DNA of 64,000 nucleotides from Desulfococcus sp. 4484_241. Lineage in GTDB: Bacteria > Desulfobacterota > Desulfobacteria > Desulfobacterales > Desulfosudaceae. The stretch is taken from the NCBI GenBank assembly GCA_002085115.1, contig MZGQ01000019.1, forward strand, positions 1 to 64,000, written 5' to 3'. Below, one piece after another: positions 25,627 through 35,106 of this stretch (within the stretch, counting starts at the first letter, position 1; every line of letters begins with the position of its first letter). The position numbers and the translations under genes were made by a program. The notes beneath the pieces are model-generated. The model was not told the origin of the DNA, made no database searches, and saw nothing but the letters and a program-made list of their open reading frames with translations.

Positions 25627-27057
25627 CTATTCAGTAGAATTGTAAAAAGCCTCGTATGCCCTGGCGGTCATGTAGACATCTCCCTTGCTTGCTATCTCGA
25701 ACGGCGAGTGCATAGAAAGCAGAGCCGGCCCGCAATCCACGACGTCCATCCCGTATTTTGCCAGGAACTTTGCTATGGTGCCGCCTCCGCCCTGGTCCAC
25801 CTTTCCCAGTTCACCGGTCTGCCATACCACCCCTGCCTTGTTGAATATCCTGCGCACCTGGCCCACATACTCGGCACTGGCATCACTTGAGCCCGATTTT
25901 CCGCCTGAGCCGGTAAACTTGGTTATGCACACACCGTAGCCAAGCCTTGCGGCGTTCCGCTTCTCATGCACCTCCTGGTAATCGGGATCAAGGGCACCGT
26001 TTACATCAGCTGAAAGAGCCGCCGAAGCGGCGAGTGTTTTGCGAAGCGTTCTTTCATCAACCTTCCGGCCTGTCTTCTCAAAAAGATCGGCCACAAAATC
26101 CTCTATAAACCTTGATTTGGCACCGGTGTTGCCCTCGCTGCCTATCTCCTCCTTGTCGAAAAAAAGAGCTACAGCGGTTTTAGGCGGTTTTTTTGCGTCC
26201 GGCAAACTCTCAAGACTGGTATAGGCACAAACCCGGTCATCCTGGCCATAGGCTCCTATAAGGCTTTTGTCAAAACCGACATCCCTGGCCTTTCCGGCCG
26301 GCACCGCCTCAAACTCGGCACTGGCAAAATCCTCTTCAACAATGCCGTAACGGTCAAAAAGATATTTCAGAACAGCCAGCTTGAAACGGTCCCCGGTTTT
26401 CGGATCACAGGCAGGAAGAGTACCGGCGATGAGGTTAAGTTTCTCACCCTCAAACACCTCTGCAAGCCTCTTGTTGTTCTGAAGCTTTGCAGCAAGATGC
26501 GGAAGCAGATCGGCTATGGTTAAAACCGGGTCGGTATCGGCCTCTCCCATCTCGACATCTATCATCTTTCCATTGCTTGTGACCACCCGTCCGTATAAGG
26601 CCAGGGGCCTTGCCAGCCACTGGTACTTGCGTATCCCCCCATAGTAGTGGACCTTCAGCATTGCGATATCCACCTCTTCATAAAGTGGATTTTGCTTGAG
26701 ATCCAGCCTGGGCGAATCGATGTGGGATGCTATAATCCTGACCCCATCTTCAAGCGAATCCTTCCCTATTACTGCGGCGGCAATAACCTTGTTTCGGAAG
26801 ACTTTGAAATATTTCCCCCTGCCGGCAGTTGCTCCGTCGATGTCGGAAAACCCCTTTTTTATAAGCCTGTCACGGATAAATTCCACAGCCCGGCGCTCTG
26901 TTTTCGCCGCATCCAGAAAAGCCATGTAACGGCGCGCGAAATCAAACGCCTTCTCCCAATCGGTCTGAGACAACCGGTCCCACACGAGAACAGGCTCTTT
27001 TAAAACCTTTTTTGAAAAAGCCTTTGCCTCTTTTTGGGTCATCTTCTGTATCATCAT
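25627..27057 (-). CDS. M18 family aminopeptidase
   Basis: 476 aa. Zinc ligands and catalytic residues are visible in ASHIDSPRLDL, ALFFDKEEIGSEGNTGAKS, ALSADVNGALDPDY and LLSMHSPFEIASKGD. It removes acidic or neutral N-terminal residues from peptides in the cytoplasm. GGAGAG stands before a double ATG (27057 and 27054), so either may be used; the track start at 27087 adds residues upstream of the ribosome binding site and is rejected. It is 21 bp upstream of the zinc-ribbon gene. Confidence 0.92.
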   Translation of the reverse strand: MMIQKMTQKEAKAFSKKVLKEPVLVWDRLSQTDWEKAFDFARRYMAFLDAAKTERRAVEFIRDRLIKKGFSDIDGATAGRGKYFKVFRNKVIAAAVIGKDSLEDGVRIIASHIDSPRLDLKQNPLYEEVDIAMLKVHYYGGIRKYQWLARPLALYGRVVTSNGKMIDVEMGEADTDPVLTIADLLPHLAAKLQNNKRLAEVFEGEKLNLIAGTLPACDPKTGDRFKLAVLKYLFDRYGIVEEDFASAEFEAVPAGKARDVGFDKSLIGAYGQDDRVCAYTSLESLPDAKKPPKTAVALFFDKEEIGSEGNTGAKSRFIEDFVADLFEKTGRKVDERTLRKTLAASAALSADVNGALDPDYQEVHEKRNAARLGYGVCITKFTGSGGKSGSSDASAEYVGQVRRIFNKAGVVWQTGELGKVDQGGGGTIAKFLAKYGMDVVDCGPALLSMHSPFEIASKGDVYMTARAYEAFYNSTE

Positions 27058-27095
27058 TCTCTCCTTCAACCCGGTCAGATTAAACAAAGAATATT

Positions 27096-27551
27096 CTATG
27101 AAGCATCAGATCCGGGACTGTCCACCACAAATGTCACAGGCCCGTCATTGACAAGCGCGACTTCCATCATTGCCCCGAACCTGCCGGTAGCAACACGGAT
27201 CCCATGCCCCGAGACCGCGTTTACAAAATATTGGTAAAGTGTCTCGGCCTTATGCGGCTCTGCCGCACCGGTAAAGGAAGGACGCCTGCCTTTTCTGCAA
27301 TCACCAAGCAGTGTAAACTGGGAAACGACCAGCATCTCTCCGCCTACGTCGATAAGCGAGCGGTTCATTTTGCCATCCCCGTCCTCGAAGATCCTGAGGC
27401 CTGTGATCTTGTTGGCAAGAAAATCGGCGTCAGAAACATCGTCACCTTGCGCAACCCCGAGCAGCACAAGAAGACCGCGCCCTATTGCTCCTACCGTTTC
27501 TCCATCAACGGTTACGGAACTTTTCCTTACCCTCTGGATCACGGCACGCAT
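27096..27551 (-). CDS. dtd: D-aminoacyl-tRNA deacylase
   Basis: 151 aa from the ATG at 27551 ([13 protein letters not shown]), the usual start; the track ORF adds 56 residues that lack family features. [10 protein letters not shown] and [11 protein letters not shown] hold the SQxT and Gly-cisPro motifs. It hydrolyses D-amino acids or glycine from mischarged tRNAs. It lies 38 bp before the M18 gene. The NDGP form (rather than NxGPVT with other residues) is within the family range. Confidence 0.93.
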   Translation of the reverse strand: MRAVIQRVRKSSVTVDGETVGAIGRGLLVLLGVAQGDDVSDADFLANKITGLRIFEDGDGKMNRSLIDVGGEMLVVSQFTLLGDCRKGRRPSFTGAAEPHKAETLYQYFVNAVSGHGIRVATGRFGAMMEVALVNDGPVTFVVDSPGSDAS

Positions 27552-27633
27552 ACCATCTTCTCCGCAAGCAAAAATACAAACGTCAATGTGAACACAGCCA
27601 GCGTGACAGGTTTGTGTCAACGTGGGAAGTTTA

Positions 27634-28092
27634 TTACCCGTTTGAGACAAGCATCCCGATAGCCTGGAGGGCGAGGATGTAGCCGTTTTTGCCGAGCCCC
27701 GATATCTGCCCGGTAACAACTCCGCTTGTCAGGGATTTATGCCTGAATGGTTCACGCTTGTATATATTTGACAGGTGAACCTCGACCACAGGCAGCTCCA
27801 GCATAGCCAGAGCGTCCCTGATGGCTACGCTGGTATGGGTATAGGCTGCAGGATTTATCACAACACCGCTGTATTCTCCAAGGAGAGCATCATGGATCTT
27901 TTCGACAATGGCTGATTCGCTGTTTGACTGAAAAGTTTCCACCTCGATACCACGGCTTTGGCCAAACTCGCGCAATTCACCGTCAATATCGGCAAGAGTC
28001 TCCCTGCCGTAAACCTCGGGCTCCCTTTTACCAAGCATGTCCAGGTTGGGACCATGTATCACAAGGACTTTAACGCCTGTTTCAACAGCCAT
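27634..28092 (-). CDS. aroQ: 3-dehydroquinate dehydratase, type II
   Basis: 152 aa from ATG 28092. [16 protein letters not shown] holds the catalytic Arg and Tyr, [16 protein letters not shown] is the middle block, and [17 protein letters not shown] carries the catalytic His. It dehydrates 3-dehydroquinate in the shikimate pathway. It lies 13 bp after rpe and before dtd. The track start adds ten residues with no support. Confidence 0.95.
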   Translation of the reverse strand: MAVETGVKVLVIHGPNLDMLGKREPEVYGRETLADIDGELREFGQSRGIEVETFQSNSESAIVEKIHDALLGEYSGVVINPAAYTHTSVAIRDALAMLELPVVEVHLSNIYKREPFRHKSLTSGVVTGQISGLGKNGYILALQAIGMLVSNG

Positions 28093-28105
28093 TGCCGATC
28101 CCTCC

Positions 28106-28765
28106 TTATACCTTCTCTGCAAGCCGCCGGAGCGTTTCTATTGTGGCCTTGTAGTCACTGCTTCCAAAAACAGCAGACCCTGCCACGAAAACATCCGCGC
28201 CTGCCGCTGACACACTTTCAACGGTTTTTGCATTCACTCCGCCATCCACCTGTATCAGGGTGTCAAGGCCTCTTTCCCTGATGGCCTGTTTCAGTCTCCT
28301 AACCTTGTCAAGGGTGTTCGTGATGAAACGCTGCCCCCCGAACCCCGGGTTTACGCTCATCACCACCACAAGGTCAAGCTCTTCCAAAACCCACTCAAGA
28401 GCATCCAGCGGGGTTGAAGGATTTAAAGCAACACCGGCTTTTGCCCCGAGGTCTTTTATCAACTGCACCGTACGGTTCAGATGCACGCACGCCTCGGCAT
28501 GAACCGCCACAAAATCGGCTCCTGCCTTAACAAAATCCTCAACATACCTCTCCGGCTCAACTATCATCAAATGAGCATCTATCGGCAGACTTGTAACCCG
28601 CCTCACCGCACCGGTAACCATAGGACCGATCGTTATGTTGGGGACGAAACGACCGTCCATTACGTCAACATGAACCCAGTCGGCACCGGCTTCCTCAACA
28701 GCCATTACCTCATCGCCAAGTCTTGCAAAATCGGCAGACAGTATCGACGGCGCAATAAGTTTCAT
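28106..28765 (-). CDS. rpe: Ribulose-phosphate 3-epimerase
   Basis: 219 aa, the usual length. [15 protein letters not shown] begins the barrel; [40 protein letters not shown] and VDGGVN carry the metal and proton-transfer residues. It interconverts ribulose 5-phosphate and xylulose 5-phosphate in the pentose phosphate pathway. It follows the PASTA gene with 36 bp between. Confidence 0.97.
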   Translation of the reverse strand: MKLIAPSILSADFARLGDEVMAVEEAGADWVHVDVMDGRFVPNITIGPMVTGAVRRVTSLPIDAHLMIVEPERYVEDFVKAGADFVAVHAEACVHLNRTVQLIKDLGAKAGVALNPSTPLDALEWVLEELDLVVVMSVNPGFGGQRFITNTLDKVRRLKQAIRERGLDTLIQVDGGVNAKTVESVSAAGADVFVAGSAVFGSSDYKATIETLRRLAEKV

Positions 28766-28801
28766 ATTCAGACCCCTTAAAATGCGGCAGGGCCGCGTCT
28801 G

Positions 28802-29773
28802 TTACCATCCTTCAAACATCCGGGTCCCGACAAGCTCCCCGTCCTCGTACAGAAAAACCGTTGCATCCATATGGGCAGGGACAGCCACCCAAAGCTCTGT
28901 CCCGGGTTTCATGTATTCATCAACGACATCAAGGGAGCCCCCCATAAAGTTGAGCTTCACATTAATATGCCTGTTTAAAAACCCGTTTGCAACCCTGTAA
29001 GAAAAAAGCCTGACACCGCTATCCTGGCGAAGGATTCTGTCGATGCTTCCTTTCCTGCTGCGGTTTACCGTGAGGTCGACCCTGCTGCCTTCCACAGCCA
29101 TGCAGCCAGGGCATGGCTGCTGCTCCGTAACCGTGTTTGCCAACGCCCCGTCCGTTGGCTTGTACCGTATCTTACCGGGCAACAGGCCAAGTCCATCCAT
29201 CAGGGAAACGGCATCCTCAATTGTCATGCCACGCATATCAGGCATCACGTATGCAACGGGCCTTTTCCCAAGACTGACCAGCAGATCCACCTGGCCGTCC
29301 CTTGCCACCATCCTCCCGGGGCGAGGATACTGCGCCACCACGGACCGGTTCTCATATTTATCCGAATATGTCTGTGACACGACACCCTGTGCAAGGCCGT
29401 TCTCCTCCAGCACCATACCAGCCTGCTCTATGGTCATGCCACGTATATCGGGCATCAGGATCTCCTCCTTGCCCTTTGAAATCACTATCTCAATATTTCT
29501 GCCCTTCTTTATACGCCCGCCCGGCTCAGGATGCTGCCAGATGACATGATGTTTGGGCACGGTCGGGCTGTATTCCGAGCCATCAACCTTGCAGCCAAGC
29601 CCAAGGTCCGTAAGCAGCTCCAGGCCGTCGGCCACATTTTGCCCCACTATGTCAGGAACAACAACCGTCTCTTCCGATCCCACCAAAAACACAAAAGTAA
29701 GGTAGACAGTAATGCCGGCTACAACGGTAACCAGTAAAAACAGCGCAAAGAGTCTTATGATTTTTTTAACCAT
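28802..29773 (-). CDS. PASTA-repeat membrane protein
   Basis: 323 aa. One N-terminal membrane helix (IIRLFALFLLVTVVAGITVYLTFVF in outline) is followed by three PASTA repeats of about 70 residues, starting VPDIVGQNVADGLELL, MPDIRGMTIEQAGMVL and MPDMRGMTIEDAVSLM, then a 70-residue tail. There is no kinase domain. PASTA repeats bind peptidoglycan fragments in kinases and PBPs. Its gene overlaps the end of rsmB by 8 bp, an arrangement I recall from other Desulfobacterota. The second and third repeats are also near-identical at DNA level around GGCATGAC. Confidence 0.88.
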   Translation of the reverse strand: MVKKIIRLFALFLLVTVVAGITVYLTFVFLVGSEETVVVPDIVGQNVADGLELLTDLGLGCKVDGSEYSPTVPKHHVIWQHPEPGGRIKKGRNIEIVISKGKEEILMPDIRGMTIEQAGMVLEENGLAQGVVSQTYSDKYENRSVVAQYPRPGRMVARDGQVDLLVSLGKRPVAYVMPDMRGMTIEDAVSLMDGLGLLPGKIRYKPTDGALANTVTEQQPCPGCMAVEGSRVDLTVNRSRKGSIDRILRQDSGVRLFSYRVANGFLNRHINVKLNFMGGSLDVVDEYMKPGTELWVAVPAHMDATVFLYEDGELVGTRMFEGW

Positions 29774-31127
29774 CGGTCCTCTTCAAACGTGCCGCGAAAA
29801 AACCGTCAAGTTTATGTTCAAATGGCAATGTTTTAAAAAAACCGTTCTTATCGATAAACCCTGACACCTCAGCGGGAATAAGGGCTTTGTTGCCTTCTAT
29901 ATCAAACTCCCTGTGATTGTTCAAAAACGCACGTACAACTTCCTCGCACTCCTCGGGTTCTATGCTGCACACGGAATAGACCAGCACCCCTCCCCTCCTG
30001 ACCATGCCGGCGAGGTTGTCAAGAATGGACAGCTGATCCATTGCGAAACGGCGCAAATTCTGGGCGGAAAGCCTCCACTTGGTATCCGGGTTTCGCCGTA
30101 TAACCCCGGACCCTGAACAGGGGCAGTCGGCAAGAACCCTGTCAAACAAGCCCTCATTCTTTAAAACCGTTGAGGAAAGCAGATCTGACTTCAAAGTCCT
30201 TGTGTTTATGACACCCAGCCGCTCCATTTCAAACCGGAGTTTTTCCAGTTTCCGCCCGTCCCTGTCAACCGCAACGATCTCCCCTGTATTCTCCATGAGC
30301 TGGGCCATGTGGCCTGTTTTGCCGCCAAGCCCGGCGCAGGCATCCAGCACCCTCTCGCCGGGTCTTGGATCGGTAAGACGGCATATCATCTGGGCGGCCT
30401 CGTCCTGGACATGAAACCATCCACGCCCAAAAGCGGTCAATTCATGCACGGGAACAGATGGTGAAAAAAAGGAAAACGCGTTTTCAAGACGACCCGAGCG
30501 TTCTATACGGCCCACTTCAGGAATCAGCGAGTCGGCCAACGTGTCAGGAACGGTCTTCAGGGTATTTACCCGTACCGTTATCGGCGGAATGCTGTTCATT
30601 ACGTCACACATCCTGCCGGTGTTTTCCAGCCCGAAACGTTCGATCCACCGCCTGAGAATCCAGCAAGGGAAAGATTTTGCAACAGACATCCCTTTTACGG
30701 GGTCCCCGGCCATATCGGATAAATCGGGCTGGCCCGGCATCCTTGCTATGCTTCGCAGCACGCCATTGACAAACCCGGAAAAACGTGGATGGGAACGCTT
30801 CTTGGCCAGCTCTACAGACGCATTTACAGCGGCAAAAGCGGGTATCCTGTCCAAAAACCGCAACTGGAAAACGCCAAGCCTGAGGATATTCAAGATATCG
30901 GTATCCATGCGGTCTGGAGGCGTGCGGGAAAAATGGGCTATTATCCAGTCGATGGTATTTCGCCGGCGGAGCACGCCGTAAACAAGGGTTGTTACAAGCG
31001 CCCTGTCCCTTTTTTCCCGCAACCGGGCCGAACCCAGAATATCATCGACAAGAGTATCAAGTGTAAAAGACCCCTTTTCAAGGGAGCTTAATATATCTAA
31101 AGCCGTTGCACGCGGATCGGGTTTCAT
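29766..31127 (-). CDS. rsmB: 16S rRNA m5C967 methyltransferase
   Basis: 453 aa. Residues 1-140 form the NusB-like RNA-binding domain (ALDILSSLEKGSFTLD). The methyltransferase part has DACAGLGGKTGHMAQLM for SAM, VLADCPCSGSGVIRRNPD with one catalytic Cys, and VYSVCSIEPEECEEVV with the second. It methylates C967 of 16S rRNA. It is 42 bp after fmt, and the order def-fmt-rsmB is widely conserved. Confidence 0.95.
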   Translation of the reverse strand: MKPDPRATALDILSSLEKGSFTLDTLVDDILGSARLREKRDRALVTTLVYGVLRRRNTIDWIIAHFSRTPPDRMDTDILNILRLGVFQLRFLDRIPAFAAVNASVELAKKRSHPRFSGFVNGVLRSIARMPGQPDLSDMAGDPVKGMSVAKSFPCWILRRWIERFGLENTGRMCDVMNSIPPITVRVNTLKTVPDTLADSLIPEVGRIERSGRLENAFSFFSPSVPVHELTAFGRGWFHVQDEAAQMICRLTDPRPGERVLDACAGLGGKTGHMAQLMENTGEIVAVDRDGRKLEKLRFEMERLGVINTRTLKSDLLSSTVLKNEGLFDRVLADCPCSGSGVIRRNPDTKWRLSAQNLRRFAMDQLSILDNLAGMVRRGGVLVYSVCSIEPEECEEVVRAFLNNHREFDIEGNKALIPAEVSGFIDKNGFFKTLPFEHKLDGFFAARLKRTDG

Positions 31128-31169
31128 TGGATATAGATTGAAATCCTGTATGTGACGGGACCGGATGGT

Positions 31170-32111
31170 TTATGAAAACACGGCTCCCTCTGGAATAGTA
31201 TGCCCCCTCAAAAAATCCTCTATGGGTAGCGGCTTTGCGGACTCCGCCTGAATACGCTTTATTGATACGCCGCCTTCGGAAGCTGCTACAACAAGCTCTC
31301 CCGGGAAAGCGCCCACAACAGTTCCGGGCCGGCTTGTCTTTGCCAGGGAGACAGGCTCGACCTCGAGAAGCCTGTAACGCCTGCCGTCCAGGAATGTATA
31401 GGCTCCCGGCCAGGGAGTCATTCCGTTTACAAACCTCCTCAGCTTTACTGCCGGCTGGTTCCAGTCGATTTTACCATGTTCCTTTTTCAGAAGCGGAGCA
31501 AATGTGGCTTTTGAATGATCCTGGGGGACCGCGTTGACCGTGTCATGCTCTATAAGCTCAAGAGTTCTCAACAGCAGGTCGGCTCCACGGAGGGCAAGCC
31601 TGTCATGCAGGTCTGCTGCAGTATCTGTCTCCGATATGGGCTCAGTGTATGAAAGGATGATATCCCCGGAGTCCATGCCCTCGTCCATGAAAATACTGGT
31701 AACGCCGGTTTCCTTTTCCATGTTTACAATGGCCCACTGGATCGGCGACGGGCCTCTGTACTTGGGTAAAAGCGAGGGATGTATGTTAACGGCGCCGCGT
31801 TTGGGGATCGAGAGAATCCGGCCGGGCAGAATAAGTCCGTAAGCAACTACGACAAAAAGATCCGGGGCCGTCGACGCAAGCGTTTTGGCAACCGTTTCAT
31901 CCTTAAACGAAACAGGCTGAATGACATCAAGCCCCATCTCAACAGCCGCCTGCTTGACAGCTCCGGGGAGGACCTTTCTGCCACGTCCCTTTGGCCGGTC
32001 AGGCTGAGCCACGACCAGGGACAGTTCATGCCTGCTGTTATGCAACACCTTGAGGCACGGCACGGCAAACTCAGGCGTTCCCATGAATACTATTCTCAGG
32101 GTTTCGGGCAT
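31170..32111 (-). CDS. fmt: Methionyl-tRNA formyltransferase
   Basis: 313 aa, the usual length. IVFMGTPEFAVPCLKVL opens it, NIHPSLLPKYRGPSPIQWAI holds the catalytic Asn-His pair and the SLLP motif, and DEGMDSGDIIL holds the catalytic Asp. It formylates initiator Met-tRNA. It overlaps the end of def by 16 bp, so the two are translationally linked. Confidence 0.97.
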   Translation of the reverse strand: MPETLRIVFMGTPEFAVPCLKVLHNSRHELSLVVAQPDRPKGRGRKVLPGAVKQAAVEMGLDVIQPVSFKDETVAKTLASTAPDLFVVVAYGLILPGRILSIPKRGAVNIHPSLLPKYRGPSPIQWAIVNMEKETGVTSIFMDEGMDSGDIILSYTEPISETDTAADLHDRLALRGADLLLRTLELIEHDTVNAVPQDHSKATFAPLLKKEHGKIDWNQPAVKLRRFVNGMTPWPGAYTFLDGRRYRLLEVEPVSLAKTSRPGTVVGAFPGELVVAASEGGVSIKRIQAESAKPLPIEDFLRGHTIPEGAVFS

Positions 32112-32614
32112 TGTCTTATCTTTTTCAGCACCTTTCTTTTGTAAAGCTCTTTTTTAAGCCGGCTGATCCTGTCCAGGATCAACACTCCATCCAGGTGGTC
32201 AATCTCATGCTGCAGCACGACAGCCTCAAGCCCGTCCGCCTCTATGACAACGGGTTGGCCTTCACGGTCCAATCCCTCCACCCTGACCCATTCGGCACGC
32301 TTTATGTCGGCCCGCAACCCAGGGACACTCAGGCATCCCTCTTTTTCTGAGACACGCTCTCCCCTCAACTCAACCAGTTCAGGGTTTATGATGGTCTTAA
32401 ACTGCTTCTTCTCGCGCTCCTCGGAAATGTCATAAACTATTACCCGCCTGTCATCATTTACCTGAACAGAGGCAAGGCCAACACCCTGCCTGGCATACAT
32501 GGTCTCGCCCATATCATCGATAAACCTGTTCAGCTCGGAATCGATCCTGTCGACAGGTCTGGCCCCTCTTTTTAAAATATCTGCCGGGTATGTCACAATC
32601 TCTAAAACAGACAT
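32096..32614 (-). CDS. def: Peptide deformylase
   Basis: 172 aa. The three motifs are all present: GVGLASVQ (G-x-G-L-A-x-x-Q), EGCLSVPG, and HEIDHLDGVL with the two metal-binding histidines and catalytic Glu. It removes the formyl group from new proteins. The gene overlaps fmt by 16 bp. The C-terminal tail (RISRLKKELYKRKVLKK) is basic, as in many proteobacterial enzymes. Confidence 0.97.
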   Translation of the reverse strand: MSVLEIVTYPADILKRGARPVDRIDSELNRFIDDMGETMYARQGVGLASVQVNDDRRVIVYDISEEREKKQFKTIINPELVELRGERVSEKEGCLSVPGLRADIKRAEWVRVEGLDREGQPVVIEADGLEAVVLQHEIDHLDGVLILDRISRLKKELYKRKVLKKIRQCPKP

Positions 32615-32724
32615 AATTTCTTGACCCTGGTTGAAAAATTAAACTCTTATAAACATAAATATCTGCTTCACACACAGCTGTTATGACCAAACCGGTCATA
32701 TCATGCAATGCACAGCGATAAAGG

Positions 32725-33663
32725 CTATATAAAAACAATTTTTCTTGCTATTGCCACATCGTTTGCTATTCCGGCCTTTAGTTCTTCTATTGTTTCAAAC
32801 CGCTTTTCATCCCGCAGCCGTTTTATGAAGTTGACCCTTATAAAGCGGCCTCCAAGGTCACCTTCAAAATCCAGGATATGCACTTCCACCGTAAACTGGT
32901 GATCCTCGAACGTGGGGCTGAAACCGATATTGGCCACCCCCTTATAAATATTCGAGCCGTATTCAACACTTACCGCGTAAACCCCGATGCCGGGGCACAG
33001 CTCGTTTTTCAACTCCATATTCGCAGTAGGAAATCCAAGGATTTTTGCACCGCGTCCACGGCCAGGCACCACGGTCCCGCAAACCTGGTATGGCCGTCCC
33101 AACAGTTCGGCGGCCGTCTCAACATCCCCCTCCATAACCTTTTCACGTATCACGGTACTGCTTATGCGCCGATTCTCCATGCCCGGGACAACAACCCACT
33201 TTTCGCACAAAACCTCGAAACCCGCGTCTCCGGCATGTCTTTTCAAAAAATCCACGTCCCCTTCCCTGTTTCTGCCAAAAGCGTAATCACCCCCAACCAC
33301 GATGGCCTTCATACCGATTCTCTTTATCAGGATATCTTCAAGAAAGGTTTTTGCGTCAAGCTTTGCCAAACCGGGGGTAAAGGCCAGGCAGACAAGGGCA
33401 TCCATTCCGGCTGAAGATATGAGCTCGACCTTTCTCTCATAAACGGTAATACGGGGCAACGGAGGCAGGTCGGGCCTGAGAACGCTGACAGGATGTGGCT
33501 CAAACGTCACCGCCACGGAAGTTCCGCCTATTTCCCGCGCTTTTTCGCGTACCCTGGCAAAAAGCGCCTGGTGCCCCTTGTGAACTCCATCGAAGTTGCC
33601 TATTGTTACCACAGCATTTTTAAAAGGTTCGTTAAGCTTTTCAATATCCTCGACAACCCTCAT
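32725..33663 (-). CDS. ribF: Bifunctional riboflavin kinase/FAD synthetase
   Basis: 312 aa from the ATG at 33663 (MRVVEDIEKL). VTIGNFDGVHKGHQALF is the adenylyltransferase motif, VVGGDYAFGRNREGD and the residues RISSTVIRE follow, and the C-terminal riboflavin kinase part has GRGRGAKILGFPTANME. It makes FMN and FAD from riboflavin. It is separated from def by 110 bp, where nothing notable was seen. Confidence 0.96.
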   Translation of the reverse strand: MRVVEDIEKLNEPFKNAVVTIGNFDGVHKGHQALFARVREKAREIGGTSVAVTFEPHPVSVLRPDLPPLPRITVYERKVELISSAGMDALVCLAFTPGLAKLDAKTFLEDILIKRIGMKAIVVGGDYAFGRNREGDVDFLKRHAGDAGFEVLCEKWVVVPGMENRRISSTVIREKVMEGDVETAAELLGRPYQVCGTVVPGRGRGAKILGFPTANMELKNELCPGIGVYAVSVEYGSNIYKGVANIGFSPTFEDHQFTVEVHILDFEGDLGGRFIRVNFIKRLRDEKRFETIEELKAGIANDVAIARKIVFI

Positions 33664-33705
33664 GAAACTTATCCTTTCGGTCCGCAAACCGGGTATCGAT
33701 TTTGC

Positions 33706-33734
33706 TTGACACTTATATTAACCTTATATATATA
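33706..33734 (+). promoter_or_regulatory. Promoter of the tRNA-Leu gene
   Basis: TTGACA (33706-33711), 17 bp, TATATA (33729-33734). It is the obvious promoter for the tRNA starting at 33794. Confidence 0.7.
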
Positions 33735-33793
33735 GAAGTTTTTCACAGCGGGCGCAACGATTATATTCGCTTGGGCGCGCAAACGGTAAAAGT

Positions 33794-33880
33794 GCCGAAG
33801 TGGCGGAATTGGTAGACGCGCTAGGTTCAGGGTCTAGTGGGAGTCCTCCCGTGGGAGTTCAAGTCTCCCCTTCGGCACCA
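33794..33880 (+). tRNA. tRNA-Leu (anticodon CAG)
   Basis: Class II tRNA of 87 nt with encoded CCA. The acceptor GCCGAAG pairs with CTTCGGC, the anticodon arm is CTAGG-TTCAGGG-TCTAG with CAG at the centre, a long variable arm follows (TGGGAGTCCTCCCG), and the T arm is GGGAG-TTCAAGT-CTCCC. It decodes CUG. Confidence 0.96.
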
Positions 33881-33976
33881 GGTTATCCCTGTCTGAAAGA
33901 TTTTCCATCTGGTGCCCGCCATCTGCTATACACGGCAGGGTTTTGATCTTTTGCTGCTTTTATGTGAAATCCCGGG

Positions 33977-34543
33977 TTAAATTATTGCGCTTTCTCTGTC
34001 TATAAGATCAGAGGGGGCGTGGGAGTCTGTGTTTATTACCATACCGGCGCCGTACTTTGCGGCAAGCTTTGCAACATGACCATTGGCAAGGCTGTGGCCG
34101 GCGCGTGCCGATATCTCAAGGAGCACGTTACGCGACCTGGCGGCTTTAACCTCATCCTCGTTTATAAGTCCGGGATGCGCCAGGATATCCGCCCCTGCTT
34201 CTATTGCAGCCATGTTTGTTCCTGCAGCTACAGGTTCGGCCAGTGTTTCGCCGTGTACGATAACGATTTTTGCGCCAAGGGAACGCGCCTTCTCAACAGT
34301 TCCGGCAATAAGCGGCACCGGCACATGAGTTATCTCTATGCCGGGAACAATTTTTATCTTTAAAACACTGTTTAACTCGTCCGCGACATTGGCAATCCTT
34401 GGAACGATAAAGTCTATATTGGAAGAATCGCCATGATCCGTAATCGCCAGGGCCTTCAGCCCCTTATGCTCCGCCCTTCTTGCAAGCTCGGAGGGGATCA
34501 GTACGCCGTCACTGAAAATCGAATGGGTGTGCAGATCTATCAT
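33977..34543 (-). CDS. PHP domain phosphoesterase
   Basis: 188 aa from ATG 34543. MIDLHTHSIFSDG and LAITDHGDSS at the start, VPGIEITHV, IVIVHGETL, ILAHPGLI and NTDSHAP supply the metal ligands of a PHP trinuclear site. The family includes histidinol phosphatase and nucleotidase or RNase members. It lies 4 bp after the bifunctional nuclease gene, so the two are one unit. The exact substrate is unknown; an annotation as histidinol-phosphatase-like would go beyond the evidence. Confidence 0.85.
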   Translation of the reverse strand: MIDLHTHSIFSDGVLIPSELARRAEHKGLKALAITDHGDSSNIDFIVPRIANVADELNSVLKIKIVPGIEITHVPVPLIAGTVEKARSLGAKIVIVHGETLAEPVAAGTNMAAIEAGADILAHPGLINEDEVKAARSRNVLLEISARAGHSLANGHVAKLAAKYGAGMVINTDSHAPSDLIDRESAII

Positions 34544-34547
34544 TGTT

Positions 34548-35054
34548 TTACACCTTGTATTTTCCAAAATCCTCGGGGGAAAGGCTCGCAAGGTACTCGG
34601 CCCACTTCTTGCCTTCCTCACTCTCATCTTTTATCTCGTAGTCGGTCTGCCCGCTGCTGCCGGCCTTGAGGGCGGCAATTACCTTATGATCGACAAACAC
34701 CGGTGCATTGAACCTGACTGAAATGGCTATGGCGTCGCTTGGCCTTGAGTCTATGGAAAACTCCTCTTGTCCCGAGGAAAAATATATCCTTGCGAAAAAG
34801 GTGTTATCCCTAAGGTCACACACCTCGACACGCTCTACATCAACCTTCATCATGGTGATGAAATTCTTAAACAGGTCATGGGTCATGGGCCGCTCGAATT
34901 GAACCGACTGAAGGGCGGAAGCTATGGAAGCAGCCTCGAGCAGGCCTATCCATATGGGTATTGTCTCGTTGGTATCAATGGTTTTCAATACAATAATCGG
35001 GGATTTGTTGTCCTGGTCAAGGGCCAGGCCAAGAATATCAACCTTATGCAGCAT
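34548..35054 (-). CDS. Bifunctional nuclease family protein (DUF151)
   Basis: 168 aa from the ATG at 35054, 8 nt after GGAGG; the track ORF adds a hydrophobic stretch that comes from the intergenic DNA. IGLLEAASIASALQ, RPMTHDLFKNFI and IDSRPSDAIAISVRFNAPVFVD are the DUF151 signature. Members have reported DNase and RNase activity in plants, and in bacteria their role is unclear. It is downstream of miaB. Confidence 0.9.
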   Translation of the reverse strand: MLHKVDILGLALDQDNKSPIIVLKTIDTNETIPIWIGLLEAASIASALQSVQFERPMTHDLFKNFITMMKVDVERVEVCDLRDNTFFARIYFSSGQEEFSIDSRPSDAIAISVRFNAPVFVDHKVIAALKAGSSGQTDYEIKDESEEGKKWAEYLASLSPEDFGKYKV

Positions 35055-35106
35055 CTGCATCACCTCCCTTAACCGAATATATAGTAAAACAGCTAAAAAA
35101 CAAGCG

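Noticed and set aside
33881-33976. Attachment-site duplication at the tRNA-Leu 3' end
   Set aside because: No copy of the tRNA 3' end and no integrase gene is found nearby.
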